DNA from: Roridomyces roridus
Lineage: Eukaryota; Basidiomycota; Agaricomycetes; Agaricales; Mycenaceae
Assembly: GCA_029378245.1 (NCBI GenBank)
Contig: JARKIF010000008.1
Location: 2,480,001 to 2,544,000 of the forward strand
Direction: 5' to 3'
Length of the DNA stretch: 64,000 nt
The position numbers and the translations under genes were made by a program. This document shows positions 1 to 10,774 of this stretch, piece after piece (positions within the stretch are counted from its first letter, which is position 1; each line of letters starts with the position of its first letter). Under the pieces are notes generated by a model. The model was not told where the DNA came from. It saw only the letters and a program-made list of their open reading frames with translations, and did no database searches.

Positions 1-672
1 GTTCAACAGCGAGTCCCAGTGATATCTCCGCAATCAAGTCCAGTGTACATTGCCTTGAACTTGACTGCGGGTCACCGCCTCAATGACTTGGTCTGAGTCG
101 AACCGCAGTCGACCACAGTCAGACTTGACTATGCATCGACTGCGCTAGACTGCGCACCACAGTAACATAGCCTTCTCAGTAGAGTATAAAAGGGTGTCTC
201 TCCCTCCTGTTGAGACATCTTATCCTGTACCTACCTACTCAATCCAACGCTTGTTGAACCTCTCACTAATTGTGTGAACCTTGTGTACTCGACGTACACT
301 ACTGCACTTATCTCCTTGTACTACACTCAACGCAAAGCTTTGAGGTATTACAAGCATCTAAGTGACCGCCTTTATCAACTGAGAACCCTACGACGCAAAG
401 CTTTGTAGTATTCTCTTTTATCTCGTTTACATTCTTCGGCGCAAAGCTTCGGGAATCTATTCGCAGTGATCAAGGCTCTTATACTGTTATCTTCGTCAAC
501 TAGTAATCCTACGACGCAAAGCTTTGTAGTATTACTTTTAAACTCGTCTACATTCACGGCGCAAAGCTTCGTGAATCTACTCGTAGCGGTGAAGATCCCT
601 CACTCGACTGATTATATAAGAGTTCCCCCGAACTCTCTCTCTTGCTTTCTCGTGTTGCAACTACGCAACACC
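1..672 (+). repeat. LTR-like sequence with TATA box and hairpin repeats (probable solo or truncated LTR)
   Basis: There is no convincing coding sequence here. A TATA-like box (TATAAAAGGG) lies near 185 and is followed by a pyrimidine-rich leader, the usual look of a fungal LTR promoter. Downstream the motif GCAAAGCTT occurs five times (332, 395, 441, 516, 561), in two tandem units of about 120 bp (361-480 and 481-600). The segment ends in a CAACA-type end near 672. The 5' end lies outside the window, so element type (Copia or Gypsy) and true boundaries cannot be fixed. The LTR assignment is inference. Confidence 0.45.
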
Positions 673-3300
673 AACCGCTCTACATCGCGCTCTCCTCCGA
701 CTCGGACTTGATCCGTCTTCCGTATCCGCGCGATACCGGTTTCGCTTACACTGGCACATGCAGGGATCACTCAGCGCCCCGTGTTCACTGTGCGACTTTA
801 TTTTTTCAACAGAGTTGTACAGGTACCTCCCTCACACTTTCCAGGCGAACTCGAGGAAAAACAAGCAAGACGAAAGACAATATCACTGCGGCCCAATTCC
901 GAGAGCTGATGGACGCGTTCGCGGACACCAGTTCCTTCGGCAGAGGAACGACTCCGGATTGCAAGAGACTTGAATTTGTCGGGGCGGCGTGTCAGAAGCC
1001 GGTGCGTTCACGGCCGCTCAAGCTTGATGGCGGGGTGGCTCTTGAACAAATTGTTGATGAACAAGCTAATAATGAAACCGTGTGAAATATTCACGCCATT
1101 GGTGATTGATGTTGTTGACCACATCACATGTCGCGTGGCTTCTTTGACCAAACCACCACCATGCGAACTCCGCCTTGTCCTCCGGCGCGACAGCCGCACT
1201 GGGACCACGGGCCCGTCGTGGAAGCTAAAGCGGTGGAAAAGTCCACGATTGTGCGGAGTCCGTCTCCATTGACCAGTAAGTTATGCCTAGAGCACATTCA
1301 ACTTTGATTCAAGTCCTTGTCATTACCTGGTTTTTCGCAGGCGATTCGACTCGAAGGGAGTAGACCCGCCGACTATCAGTCACCGTCGTTGCCTTCCCCT
1401 TTCTGGCCGTGCCAGAACCAGGTCCCCTTCGCCCTCCTCTCCAGCTACGACTTCACGCCCACCGTTTTCGTCCCGCGTTTGGTCACGCTGTCGAGGCTGT
1501 CGACCCAGTCAGTGTACCATTCCGACCGCATTCGATCGGGCTTCTTTTCTTACCTCTGGCAAGACTTTTCGCGGACTTCTTGGTACGGGAGCGCATTCGC
1601 CCATGCCCTAAGTATCTCTAGCACAATCTCTCGACTTGCTTGGTGGGCTTCTAGAGCGGAGAGGGTAGCTCCTGGAGGAGCGTATTGGGCTCGTCAGCGC
1701 CGTCAGCTGTCACGGCGTCGCCCATCATCTCAGCGGTACATCGAGTCATCGACTACCTCCCTCACCTCACCTCGACCCACCCCACTGTCTCCCTTCTTCC
1801 CCTCGCGTGCCATCGCTGCCCCTTTGCATCCGCCACACGATCGTCTCATCGGCGGTGGCGGTGGCATTTCGCTTTCTCCCCCGTGGAGAACTACATCTGC
1901 GTCTACTCGCTCGGGAGCATGGGGAGCCCAGGCTGCATCCGCGTCGCTGGGATGGACGGCCACAGCGGCATCTCAGGCCAAGCGATGATTGCCCGCCGCG
2001 GAAGTCCGAAGTGCAGACCTGCGGCTGCCACTCCGAGAACGCGAGCGTCGGTCTACGTCACCGTCTCTTTGACCACAGAAGCTGGTCGCCGGCGCGCGAC
2101 GGAGCTGGCTCATTCTTCGCAAGCTGATGACCAAGGACGAGTCCTGGGCGACGAACGCTATCGGCATTGATATCCTTATCCTCGCGGCGGGCGTTGGTAG
2201 CCTCTGCTCCCTCCTTTCCTCCTGCACCTTGCACTTCGATAAGATATGTCGGGGTAGACGAGTCGTATGCTCGTGGGATCTTTGGCTTGTGGATCCCGAG
2301 CTAATGTGCAAGGTCGCGGCGCTACCGATCTCTGGACCCAATCCCTGATGTAGCCCGTCCATGCTTCGTCCTCGTCCTTCAAGCTTGGCGTCAAGGTCTC
2401 TCTGGCCTCACTTGCAGGCAAGCATTCGCAAAGCTGTGGCCCTTTGATATCGGTGAGTTCGCCGTCCTCCCACTATTCCATGCACACCTGTATTAACGCG
2501 CCATCAGCGCTTTTCGTATTGTTTCTACCCCTCCCTGCCCGACCAAGTCATACCGGTACCACCTGCAGCAACATCCCTGCATTGTACGGCTGCTCTCGTA
2601 TGGAGGCTGTGGCTACCCATCGGGACTATTCTCCGCGCGGGAGAAGCCACCCGCCTGCTTTGGGCCGACTTCTCGGCGGGTTAACCTTCCCGATTCTGAG
2701 TGCTGTCACCTCCCCTTCCCCGGGCCCATCCTTCTCATGCACCTACCGCGCTTTTCACTAGCTGCTACGGGCCCCCTCATTCATCGCATCCTACAACGTG
2801 TAGTCTCCTCTTGCAATCGACGAGTTATTCCCTGCGCCGAGCATGGCTGGCCTCGCATCGCTAGCTCCTCTTTCGAGCCTTCATTCCAGCGCATCACGCT
2901 CGCGTCCGTAGTCGGCACTCCTCCACCCTAGACGCGAGGGAGGTTATAGTGGACGTCGGGCAGGGGCCACACGGAGCCAAACCCCTCGAGCTCTCTCGGA
3001 ACTCTCCGCCACTGGTTGGGCCTCGCCCGCACTGTCGTCGAGGGCACCTTCAAGCGCATCTCCTTCGTGTCGGTTGTCGGCATTGCCCAGCCCTTGCTCA
3101 AGTGTGGAGGTGTGAGTACGGTGTAGTGCACGGCGGGGACATCGCGCGGGCTGTATCAGGGAGCGTCAATGTACCGGGCTTGATGGCATGGACGTCGTGG
3201 GCCGTGGGGAAAAGGTCGTCGCGCGCGACCGCCATGATGATAATACAGCCGATACGTATGCACGTCGACTTGCACCAAAACCTTCATTTCCTGGCGGAGC
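673..3300. other. No recognisable gene; short open frames only
   Basis: This 2.6-kb stretch is mostly C/T-rich and holds overlapping short open frames on both strands with no family motif I can name. A few segments (for example 3010-3110 on +) read like exon fragments, but no gene model could be built. It may be decayed repeat sequence or untranslated and upstream sequence of the duplicated block that begins near 3300. Confidence 0.4.
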
Positions 3301-4490
3301 CTCCAAGCTCTCGTCATGGACCTGGCGAGAAGGATGGGAGTGCCACACGTGCGTCTGTTTGTCCTCGAGAATGCGGGCGCGATGTCGGGTCGTTTCTGCT
3401 GGGTAGCGAGCGTACGAATTTCCCATGAAATTAAAACCATTTTACATAAAGCGTCCGGTTTGGCGAGGGACAGATCTAGAGAGTCAGGCCTACAGGGAGC
3501 AAGGGCCCAAAGAGGAAATCATTTTGATCCGAAGTGTCGGACATTCTCCTTGCCTTCGACTTTTATCGGCGTTCGCCGCTCAGCGTGCTCCCGGCACTTG
3601 CTCCGCTCCACACGAAGTCAAACAGGTCTACCTGTGCTTTCCATTGTAATTCTGTACTAGCCCAGCACATCTGGAGAATCTTGGGCAAGCCTTCAACAGC
3701 AACGGACGTCCTCAACGCCTTTGTCAACACCTCCACCATCGGAAATGATTCCCTGATAATCTTCTTGTCCGAGGCATAGATTTGCAAGATTATCTGTTTA
3801 TCGACCAACGCCTAGTACTTTGCGAACACTGAACAGCTCATAGAAGGATCTCCACTGAATTCCCAGTCGGTACAGACACTACTTAATTGAACCACAGGTG
3901 CCAGAGGACTGCCGCCAACACTGGCGCCGACTGCCGACAAGGCGGCACTGGCGGCACTTTCTGGGGGCCCGTCATTCTGGAACGAGCCGTAGATTGCCTC
4001 CTCAAATCTTTTTGAATTTGCACGGCCTTCTGTCTGCGGTCAAACTCTGGGAAGGAAAAGGGATTCCGAGTCCAAGATGATCCGTTTTAGGAACGTCCCT
4101 GATGGCCCAAGACATTCGACTCAATGCACGCATCTATCTGTCTGCGGAGCGTCTCTCCCAAACATACAACTGCTGCTGAAGCACATTCAAGTGGTTACCG
4201 GCTAGAAGCGTCTGTTTTTCTGCAACAGTTCGTGTCGCCAACAGGAGCAATTGACCTCAAAGCAAATGACTTCACCTCGTCCAAATTCTCATCGAAACGC
4301 GCTGAGTCGGAATCGCCTCGGATGATCTTCAACTTCTGTCAATTTTCGCTGCATTCTCTGTGCGGTTAAACGCCGCGACTGAAAAGGGCTTTCAGGGTCA
4401 AGATTATTCCTTCTTCGTTGATGGGCGCACTTCCGGAGCACTTTCAAACGACTTCCCATCGTACTTATATGAAGCCGATTTCTCATTGAA
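3301..4490 (+). repeat. Duplicated block, copy 1 (upstream of cupin copy 1)
   Basis: Parts of this segment recur in reverse orientation upstream of the other two cupin copies. About 3310-3650 resembles 40930-41330 (-); for example the translation PKEEIILIRSVGHSPCLRL here matches PKEEIVLIRSLGHSPCLRL there. About 3960-4200 resembles 15780-16010 (-): ARIYLSAERLSQTY is found in both. A second, shorter echo (EKGFQGQDYSFF) at about 4380 matches EKGFLIQDYPFK near 15,910. The reading frames are interrupted by stops, so this is a decayed duplicate. The function of the original sequence is not recognised. Confidence 0.6.
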
Positions 4491-4900
4491 ATGTCCTCCA
4501 CCACCTCTCAGCTCCCCAACGGCCGCTTCGTTGTCACCGAGCACACCGCTGAAGGAACCTCCGTCTTCACATACGAAGATGCCCGCACGCCGTTCTTCCC
4601 ATTCGGCCCAGCGGGCAGCTCTTTCACGCGAGCTCGACTGTGCCTGAGGGCTTCATTTTATGCATCACAGATATCTGCGCTGGATCGCGCGCCCATGAAT
4701 GGTACCCATTATCGACTACACTGCGCTACCTTCGAGCGAGATCGTGTGCACCCTCGATTACCAGAGAGGAGAAAACGGTCAATGCTGTGGAGTTTGTCGC
4801 GCAGCGGGGCACGAAACTGCAACGAATCATGCGTGGCACAACCAATCGGAGGAGAATTGCCGCATCCCCTACTCTGTCAAGAGGAGGGTTCTGTGGGGCT
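4491..4900 (+). pseudogene. Cupin-domain protein, decayed copy 1
   Basis: Starting at the ATG at 4491 the first ~45 codons read as the N-terminus of a fungal small cupin protein (ELPN-type start, then FTYEDARTPFFPFGP). A deletion and frameshift follow near 4625. The barrel strands can still be followed in shifted frames: IIDYTALPSSEIVC at about 4705, EKTVNAVEFVAQRGT at about 4770, and the NHAW tail. These match the better preserved copy at 40.1-40.6 kb (DYTVILSGEIVCVLEGG, VKAGEFIMQRGTNHA). Cupins of this type are presumed metal-binding barrel enzymes or sensors, but this copy cannot encode a whole barrel. It sits just upstream of MYND gene A1, the same arrangement as in the other two copies. 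Confidence 0.65.
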
Positions 4901-5484
4901 GAATGGTCTGATCCCCAGCCAAGTGTTCCTATCAAATAATGATTCTTACCTCATGGTTATTAGGGGAACACGACCTAATACGACCCACAAACTGCTCCGC
5001 TACTCCGAAAACCTGTTCCGGGAGAAAAAATTGTTGATGGCACGGCCGCCCTCCGCCGGAGTTTGGAAGCCGCAAGGATGCAGTCAAGCGCCACGCTGAT
5101 CCGACGGGAGACCAGAGTAGGGGAACGGTGCTTGCACCGCTATAGATGTTCAGAGTCATGGTCGGGTTGGAGAGGATTGTGCTCCTCTGTGTGGGATAAT
5201 TCTGGATTGTTGGAGGGTGATTGATAGTCTGGCGGAGAAGATGGGAAGTTGCTCGAAAGTAAAGTCTTTGGCTTGGAGCTGTGCCAGAAATTGGCTGAGA
5301 CGCACGGATCAACAGCTAGCCTCGTGACCCGACGTGACGCGTGACTCGACCTCTTTTTTTCAAGTCCACATCTTGCCACAATGCCCGCTTTACTGAGCAA
5401 GAACACCCCCGGAATTGCGCCCGGCATCGAACTAGCCCTTTCCAATCCGCTCCTTTGGGAGGAAAGGTGGGAGCAGGTCTTTGC

Positions 5485-6090
5485 TAGTGATGTTCAGGGC
5501 CGGGCTGGGCCTAAAAGCCCGGGCTTGGGCTGGGCTTTGGCGGGCTTAGGCTTGACATTTCCCGAGCCCGAGCCCGAGCCCGCATCAAGCCCGGCCCAAG
5601 CCTCAAGCCCGGGCTCGAGCCTGGGCTTGGTACAAGTTTTTTTCTTCTACTAGGAGACTTGCTTAAAGAGTGGGTGTAAATGTATCTCTTGCATTGTCTG
5701 TGGCTGATTCAACCTGTATTAAAAGATAGAGGCTCAATCAGCCAAAACATACACTCTTCCCGTGGGCGGAGTCATGCCGGCAGAAGCCGAAGCCTGATCT
5801 TGGAGCAGATCAGAGAATATTCTGAATATGGGTGAGTCAACCCACCTATTCGGCAGCAAATGACATTCGGCAAGTGATAACCCGGCGCCGGAGAGCTTGC
5901 CGAGCACCAGTGATTCGGCCTGCCTGATACACAGCCAAGCCCGGGCCTGGCGGGCTTCGGCGGGCCTGAGATTTCCCAAGCCCGAGCCCTGGGCCCTGTC
6001 AAGCCTGATGTCGGGCCGGGCTGGGCTTGATGAAGCCCGGGCCGGGCTTGGTCGGGCTTTCGGGCTCAAGCCCGGCCCTGAACATCACTA
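5485..6090. mobile_element. Non-autonomous hAT-like MITE, 606 bp, inside exon 1 of A1
   Basis: The ends are inverted: TAGTGATGTTCAGGGCCGGG at 5485 and its complement ending at 6090. The element is flanked by a perfect 8-bp duplication GTCTTTGC (5477-5484 and 6091-6098). The terminal TAGTGATG and 8-bp target duplication fit hAT-superfamily non-autonomous elements. The interior contains no gene. It is flanked on both sides by dense arrays of AAGCCCGGGC-type units (5505-5635 and 5935-6080), which look like subterminal transposase-binding repeats. Confidence 0.85.
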
Positions 6091-7040
6091 GTCTTTGCTG
6101 CAGTCGGTGGACCGCGTGCTCGTCGTATTCTCGGGCTCAGTCATGAAGCAAACATCGTTCAGAAATCAGCCATATCCCCGTGGATGCAGGACCCAAAAAA
6201 ACGAGACTCCGCGATTCATGATATCCGTACCTTTCAGGAGGCATTGTGCGGCCTCCAGGCCGAGATGGCTGATGATGCTGTACCCCTCCCTGTCGTACAG
6301 GAAAGATGGATGGCATTGTCCCCAACGAAGCGTGGAGAGATCATTCTCGCTGGCTTAGTCGCTGCTTGCACCTCTATACCTGTTCTGAACGACGCACGAT
6401 GCCTTTGCGCAAAGGAGATGAGCGTCAAGTCGCACCGACAAAATGCTCGCCTGTTCCTGGATCTTTTGGAACAGATGAGGTCACCGAGAATTGATCATCC
6501 CTCGAAGCCAACCTATGTCTCCAACCCGATGTGGGATGAGGTTGTCGCTGATCAGCTCGCGCCCAAGACTACGGTCTCTGCCAAGACCGCGCTGGCCCAG
6601 ATTCTCTCTGAACGGAACATGCTTATTGGTAAGATTTCGAAATCAAGTTACCGGACGCGCGACTCGTCTGAAAATTGGCAGGATTTGTCGTCAACTCTAC
6701 ACTTCGCTCGATTCTCGGCTTGCCACCTCTTCAGCTCTATCAAACGAAGAACGAGCACAAACCTCGCCTTTCCCGCGACAGCGTACAAGCCAGCGCAGAG
6801 AGAATACGCGCGGTTGGCGGGGAACAATATTCTCGAGAATTCGAGAAAGTTGCGCGTCAGCTGGAGAAGGGAGCGTACGCTCGAAGCAAAGAGATATACA
6901 CCCAGGGAAAACAAGCCTGCCATGCTTGCAAGAAATTCAACGAGACAACGACAAAGTTCCCGCGCTGCAAACGATGCTGGGATGCAGTTGGGAAGTCTGT
7001 TGTGTACTGCTCAACGTGCGTGGCATTCCCTTTTGTGTTA

Positions 7041-7728
7041 TGTCGGAAAAAAGTGGTTTGACTTGCAACGGATTGGACTGGAATGTGGCCTTCAGACCAC
7101 TTCCAAGGTGTTCAAAGCCTCGGCATAGAGGCTTCCAACGTGTCCCAAGCCACTGGAAGGGAGAATAAGGGTTCCAACCACTCTGAAGGCTTGTCCCGAG
7201 TTCCAAGCAGTTGCAGGCCAGGCTGATCAAACCCGGGATCAGCCCAATCAACAGCTCCGAGGTAAGCCATCATGTTGATATGATCATCCAAGGTGGTTCG
7301 ACTTTTTACGCTCGACAATCAGCTGCTTTTCACGCATTGGACCGCAACCGGTAGCTCGAACAAGCTACAAAACTCAGGTCATGACCCGTGGAGTTTTTAC
7401 GCACATGCATACATGTGTGACATAGCTTTACCGTAAATTGCTGGAGTGGTGGAGTCAATTGACCCTCGGAAGAGGAACTTACCAAAGCTGATACTGATAA
7501 CCTAATCGCTCATCGCAGTGATCCGTCCCCGGCAGATCCAGGCGCGAGATTCCTTGTTTTTGATGGCCTTTGACACGGGTGCTTGAAAGTGTTTGTAACA
7601 ATGCTGTTTGTTTGAGAGTGGTTGCAACATTCTGACCTGTGCGTAGCAAGCCACGGTTAGGATTACGACCTTGAAACGGCTTGGAACAAGTCTCCAGCCA
7701 GTCCAAGCCAATTTTGATTTTTCTGACA
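7041..7728. mobile_element. TA-flanked MITE, 688 bp, inside last intron of A1
   Basis: The ends TGTCGGAAAAA (7041) and TTTTTCTGACA (to 7728) are inverted repeats with one mismatch, bordered by TA on each side (7039-7040 and 7729-7730). Similarity continues inward (GGACTGG..., CCAAG...TTCAA) on both arms. It separates the intron donor (GTGCGTGG, 7016) from the acceptor (ATTCAG, 7761), so it may be spliced out with the intron. A TA duplication suggests a Tc1/mariner-type non-autonomous element. No coding sequence seen. Confidence 0.6.
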
Positions 7729-7843
7729 TATCCAGCGAGCTCCTCACAGTAATTCATTCAGGGAATGTCAAAAGATTCATTGGAAAGCTGGTCATAAGAA
7801 GGAGTGTGGTAAATTGCTACAGTTGGAGGATTTGGCGCTTTGA

Positions 7844-8553
7844 TTCTACACTATACTTGTTGATTTCTTGGGACGAATTGCGGAACTCCAGTTGCTATGT
7901 ACCTTCGACTCACATTCGAAGGCTTTCGATGCCCGCATCCGCTACAAGCCCAAGGTGCACTGCCATTGTGGGCCTCATCACATTTTTACTGACCTTGTGC
8001 CGGAATATAATTCCTTCATCGGGCTGGCAGACAATGCTCCCGTCGAACATCTAAGTTGCAGAGATTTGTCCATATTGGATGAGGTTCGGTTGGAGTGGAA
8101 TAGTTCGTAGTCTCTTATAAACAGACGCTATAACAGGTGTCTCATTCTTCGACGTGTTATAAATAGTTCGTAGGGTCCCGTTGATCATAGGCGCTTTGGG
8201 AGTCTTTGCCACGCAGGCGGAAGATTGGACGGAAGATTGACCCGTCGAGCATCGTCCAGCACATCTCGCTCAGTTTGGCGCATATCCGTTGTTGTTTTGA
8301 TGCAACAGTCGTGCTCGCTGTATATAGATTAATATTCGAAACGTACACAGGCTGTTCGAGGGAGCTCGGTACACTGGGACTGGCGAGGGCCCGACCAGGG
8401 CGACTGAATTTCATTGGTTCTCCGCGCACCTAGGAAGAGGCATTGGCGGCGATTCGAGGGCCCACTGATCTTATCTTATCGCCGCTGATTATTTGGCTAT
8501 CACTTTGACAGTGTTTGTCCCTCTCTCTTTTTCGCCCCATCAACGTTGCCTGC
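7844..8553. other. Intergenic between A1 and B1
   Basis: About 700 bp. One 80-codon + frame (7868-8110) contains HCHCGPHHIF but is short, lacks a recognisable domain and directly follows the A1 stop, so it is probably A1 3' sequence. No other feature identified. Confidence 0.35.
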
Positions 8554-10692
8554 ATGCACGAATACCTACAACTCAATGCTCTTCAACAGCTACCTCCTTC
8601 CATTTGGGTGTGTTGAAAGTTTCTTTATTTCAACTGTCACCTCGTTCAGGCGACTGCTAACCGCATCCTCAGCGAGTCACGCTAGCGGCTGCCTTTGGCT
8701 CCGTCGAAGACATGCACCGCGTCATCGAATTCATCAATCGCCCCGACAACATCAATCGAACATTTCTACCTCTCCTCTCGCTCGTGTATCACCTTCTCGA
8801 TCCGGCAAAAATCCCCAGTAGCGACCCCGAGTGCGCCACTGTAACACCTGAGGAAGGCACAGCAACTTCCCTCACCTCGCTCGCGCTGGACACCCTGGGG
8901 CATAATCTCGCCGGTATACCAGGAGACGCAGCTTCCGCCGTCTGGTCCCGCCTTTGGGCGTGGTTTTCTTGACTTGATCTCCACGACCACATCCACGAGG
9001 ACGACGCTTCCAACCGTCTTAATTGTTCTCGAGTCGTTCTCTGCGCAGTTCAACTGCAGTCCGGGAACCCGGAAACGGAAATCCTCATCAAGTCAACCCC
9101 GGGATTTTATAGCGTCGTATCGAGAGCGTGGACTATGGCGCTCCGCTGGAAAACGGACCTTCTGGACGAGGCAGGTCCGGTTCCAGAAGGTATAAAATAT
9201 CCTCAGTCACTGCTCGCTGCCGTCACGTATTTCCTGGCAGAGGGAGATATTGACATTGCTGATAATCTGGAAAACCTCGTCGAAGGGGTCGGCTCGTACT
9301 CGACTGTTGCCTCGCACGCTGCTGCGCACATGGAAATTACTGTGACAGGCACAGGTGACGCGCCGCTTACAGAACACGATGCAACCCTATTCCGTGGGGT
9401 GCTTGACTTCGTGGGCCACATTCTGGACGCCGCGGACAGTTCGTCTCCAGGAAATCCGGCGTCCAGAATTTTTGGACAGCTTGCGGAGAGCCTGTATGTG
9501 ATCAGACCACTCTTTCGGGCGACCCAGATACTGTCTGCGTATACCACACGGGAATTGCTCCCATCCATGCTCGTCAACGAATGCTTTCTTCTCTTGGAAC
9601 GCTTCTTCAACGACCGAAGGATCCACAACATCGTTCGACCAATTATTTCAGTTGGTCTGATCGGTTCTGTGATATTTTGCTCGCAGAAGACGCGCCCCGA
9701 TCTGGTTGGAACCCACGGATATCTCAAGTCCTTCCTCCTCGATCTTCTGCCGTCTTGTGTCATTTACTGGGCAGACAAGACCGGAGCAGCCATCCTCGCC
9801 GATGTCCCCTCGTCTGAGCTGCTCATAGCGCACATGCACCCCGAATTGGCTGGTTTGCTGATAGGGTTTATTAACCTGGCAAAAGACGCCGTCGCGTTCC
9901 AGGAAAGGTTGAATTCATCCGGGAAGGTGAAGATTAAAGCTTGTGACAACATCCTGGTGCGAAGTTTCCATCACTTACTTGTCTGGCTTACGGTTGAAAT
10001 AATGCAACAGTGCACCGTTCTCCGCCCGAAGAAATACTTCAAGAGGTGTGCGGGTTGTATTGCCTCGTATTACTGTTGTCTTCGATGTCAAACCATCGAC
10101 TGGCGCAACGGTCATCGGGCGGTATGCCGGGGACCTAAAATACTCTTTTTGGGTGCGGCAAAATTCATCTCGAATACTCTCTGGCTTATGAACACAAATA
10201 GACGTTCACCAGGTCTCGGTCATGTCGCAAGAGCGCACCTTTATGCGCGCGATTCTTCACCGCGACTACACTCGGTCCAAACGCCGTATCTACAGCCACG
10301 CTGTCGTGTGCTTGCGCACGCATCCCAAGGCGGGGTACTTTGTCGTGTTCGATTACACACGTGGTGCAGTCGCCATCGCAGTCCATTCGCTCCTGGATGA
10401 ATCTCCTGACTCGGAGGTCAAACAGTTGGCCGTCCAGGAGGCGGGTGTCGAGTGGGAGAATACACTCACCAGGGCGAAGCGGAGCGAGGGGCGCATGTCC
10501 ATTCATGTCTTGCGTGTGCGAGAAGGCGGGGCTGTGAGGGACTGGGTTGTTCCGCTGCGTAGCAAAAATGGAGCCGTCCAGAAAGAACTGGAGCGGCTTG
10601 CGGCGATCGAAAACTTGGGAGAGGATGTACTGCAGGAGAGGTTAGCGGCGCTGGCGGCTAGATCGGGTTCTGCAATGATTGAGATTCATTGA
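8554..10692 (+). pseudogene. MYND-like finger protein B1 with one in-frame stop
   Basis: Family B gene with the four-exon plan. The leader exon 8554-8607 encodes 18 codons (MHEYLQLNALQQLPPSIW). The long exon is 8673-9956, the MYND exon 10011-10152 and the C-terminal exon 10202-10692. The long exon carries the family marks VYHLLDPAKIPSSDPE, IKSTPGFYSVVSRAW, NLENLVEGVG and KACDNIL. The finger reads C...RCAGC..YYC..RCQTIDWRNGHRAVC; the second cysteine expected in a MYND finger is absent. The C-terminal domain (FMRAILHRDY, GYFVVFDYTRG, WVVPLRSKNG) is shared by all B genes and unknown to me. A TGA at 8970-8972 interrupts the long exon in frame (WFS*LDLHDH), so the copy is probably inactive unless the stop is bypassed. 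Confidence 0.75.
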
Positions 10693-10774
10693 TACTCCTT
10701 TGCGATTCTCATTAGCTCAGGAACAGAACGATGACTAGCAAGTTATGTCAACGCGTCATATTCGAGCAAAAACA

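Larger units (their letters stand above)
5381..7843 (+). pseudogene. MYND-type zinc finger protein A1, interrupted by two transposons
   Basis: Family A protein. Exon 1 starts at ATG 5381 (NPLLWEERWEQVFA) and is cut at 5484 by an inserted element. The frame resumes cleanly at 6091 and runs to 6628. Exon 2 (6682-7015, after intron 6629-6681) ends in the first part of a canonical MYND finger, CHAC...CKRC...YCS. The last intron (7016-7761) is swollen by a second element. Exon 3 (7762-7843) supplies the final ligands, ECQKIHW..GHKKEC, and the end LEDLAL. The N-terminal region carries family landmarks shared with A2 and A3: ERRGE-like KRGEIILAGLV, SHRQNARLFLDLLEQM and PTYVSNPMWDEV. MYND fingers usually mediate protein-protein contacts; the role here is unknown. 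Apart from the exon insertion I see no disabling mutation. Confidence 0.75.

Noticed and set aside
332..600. Regularly spaced short repeats as a possible CRISPR array
   Set aside because: Spacing is uneven (45-75 bp), repeats are palindromic, the flanks between repeats are themselves repeated, and the genome is fungal.
7868..8110. 80-codon frame with HCHCGPHH as a small zinc protein gene
   Set aside because: Lies directly after A1 in its probable 3' region, no homologue among the paralogous loci, too short to support.
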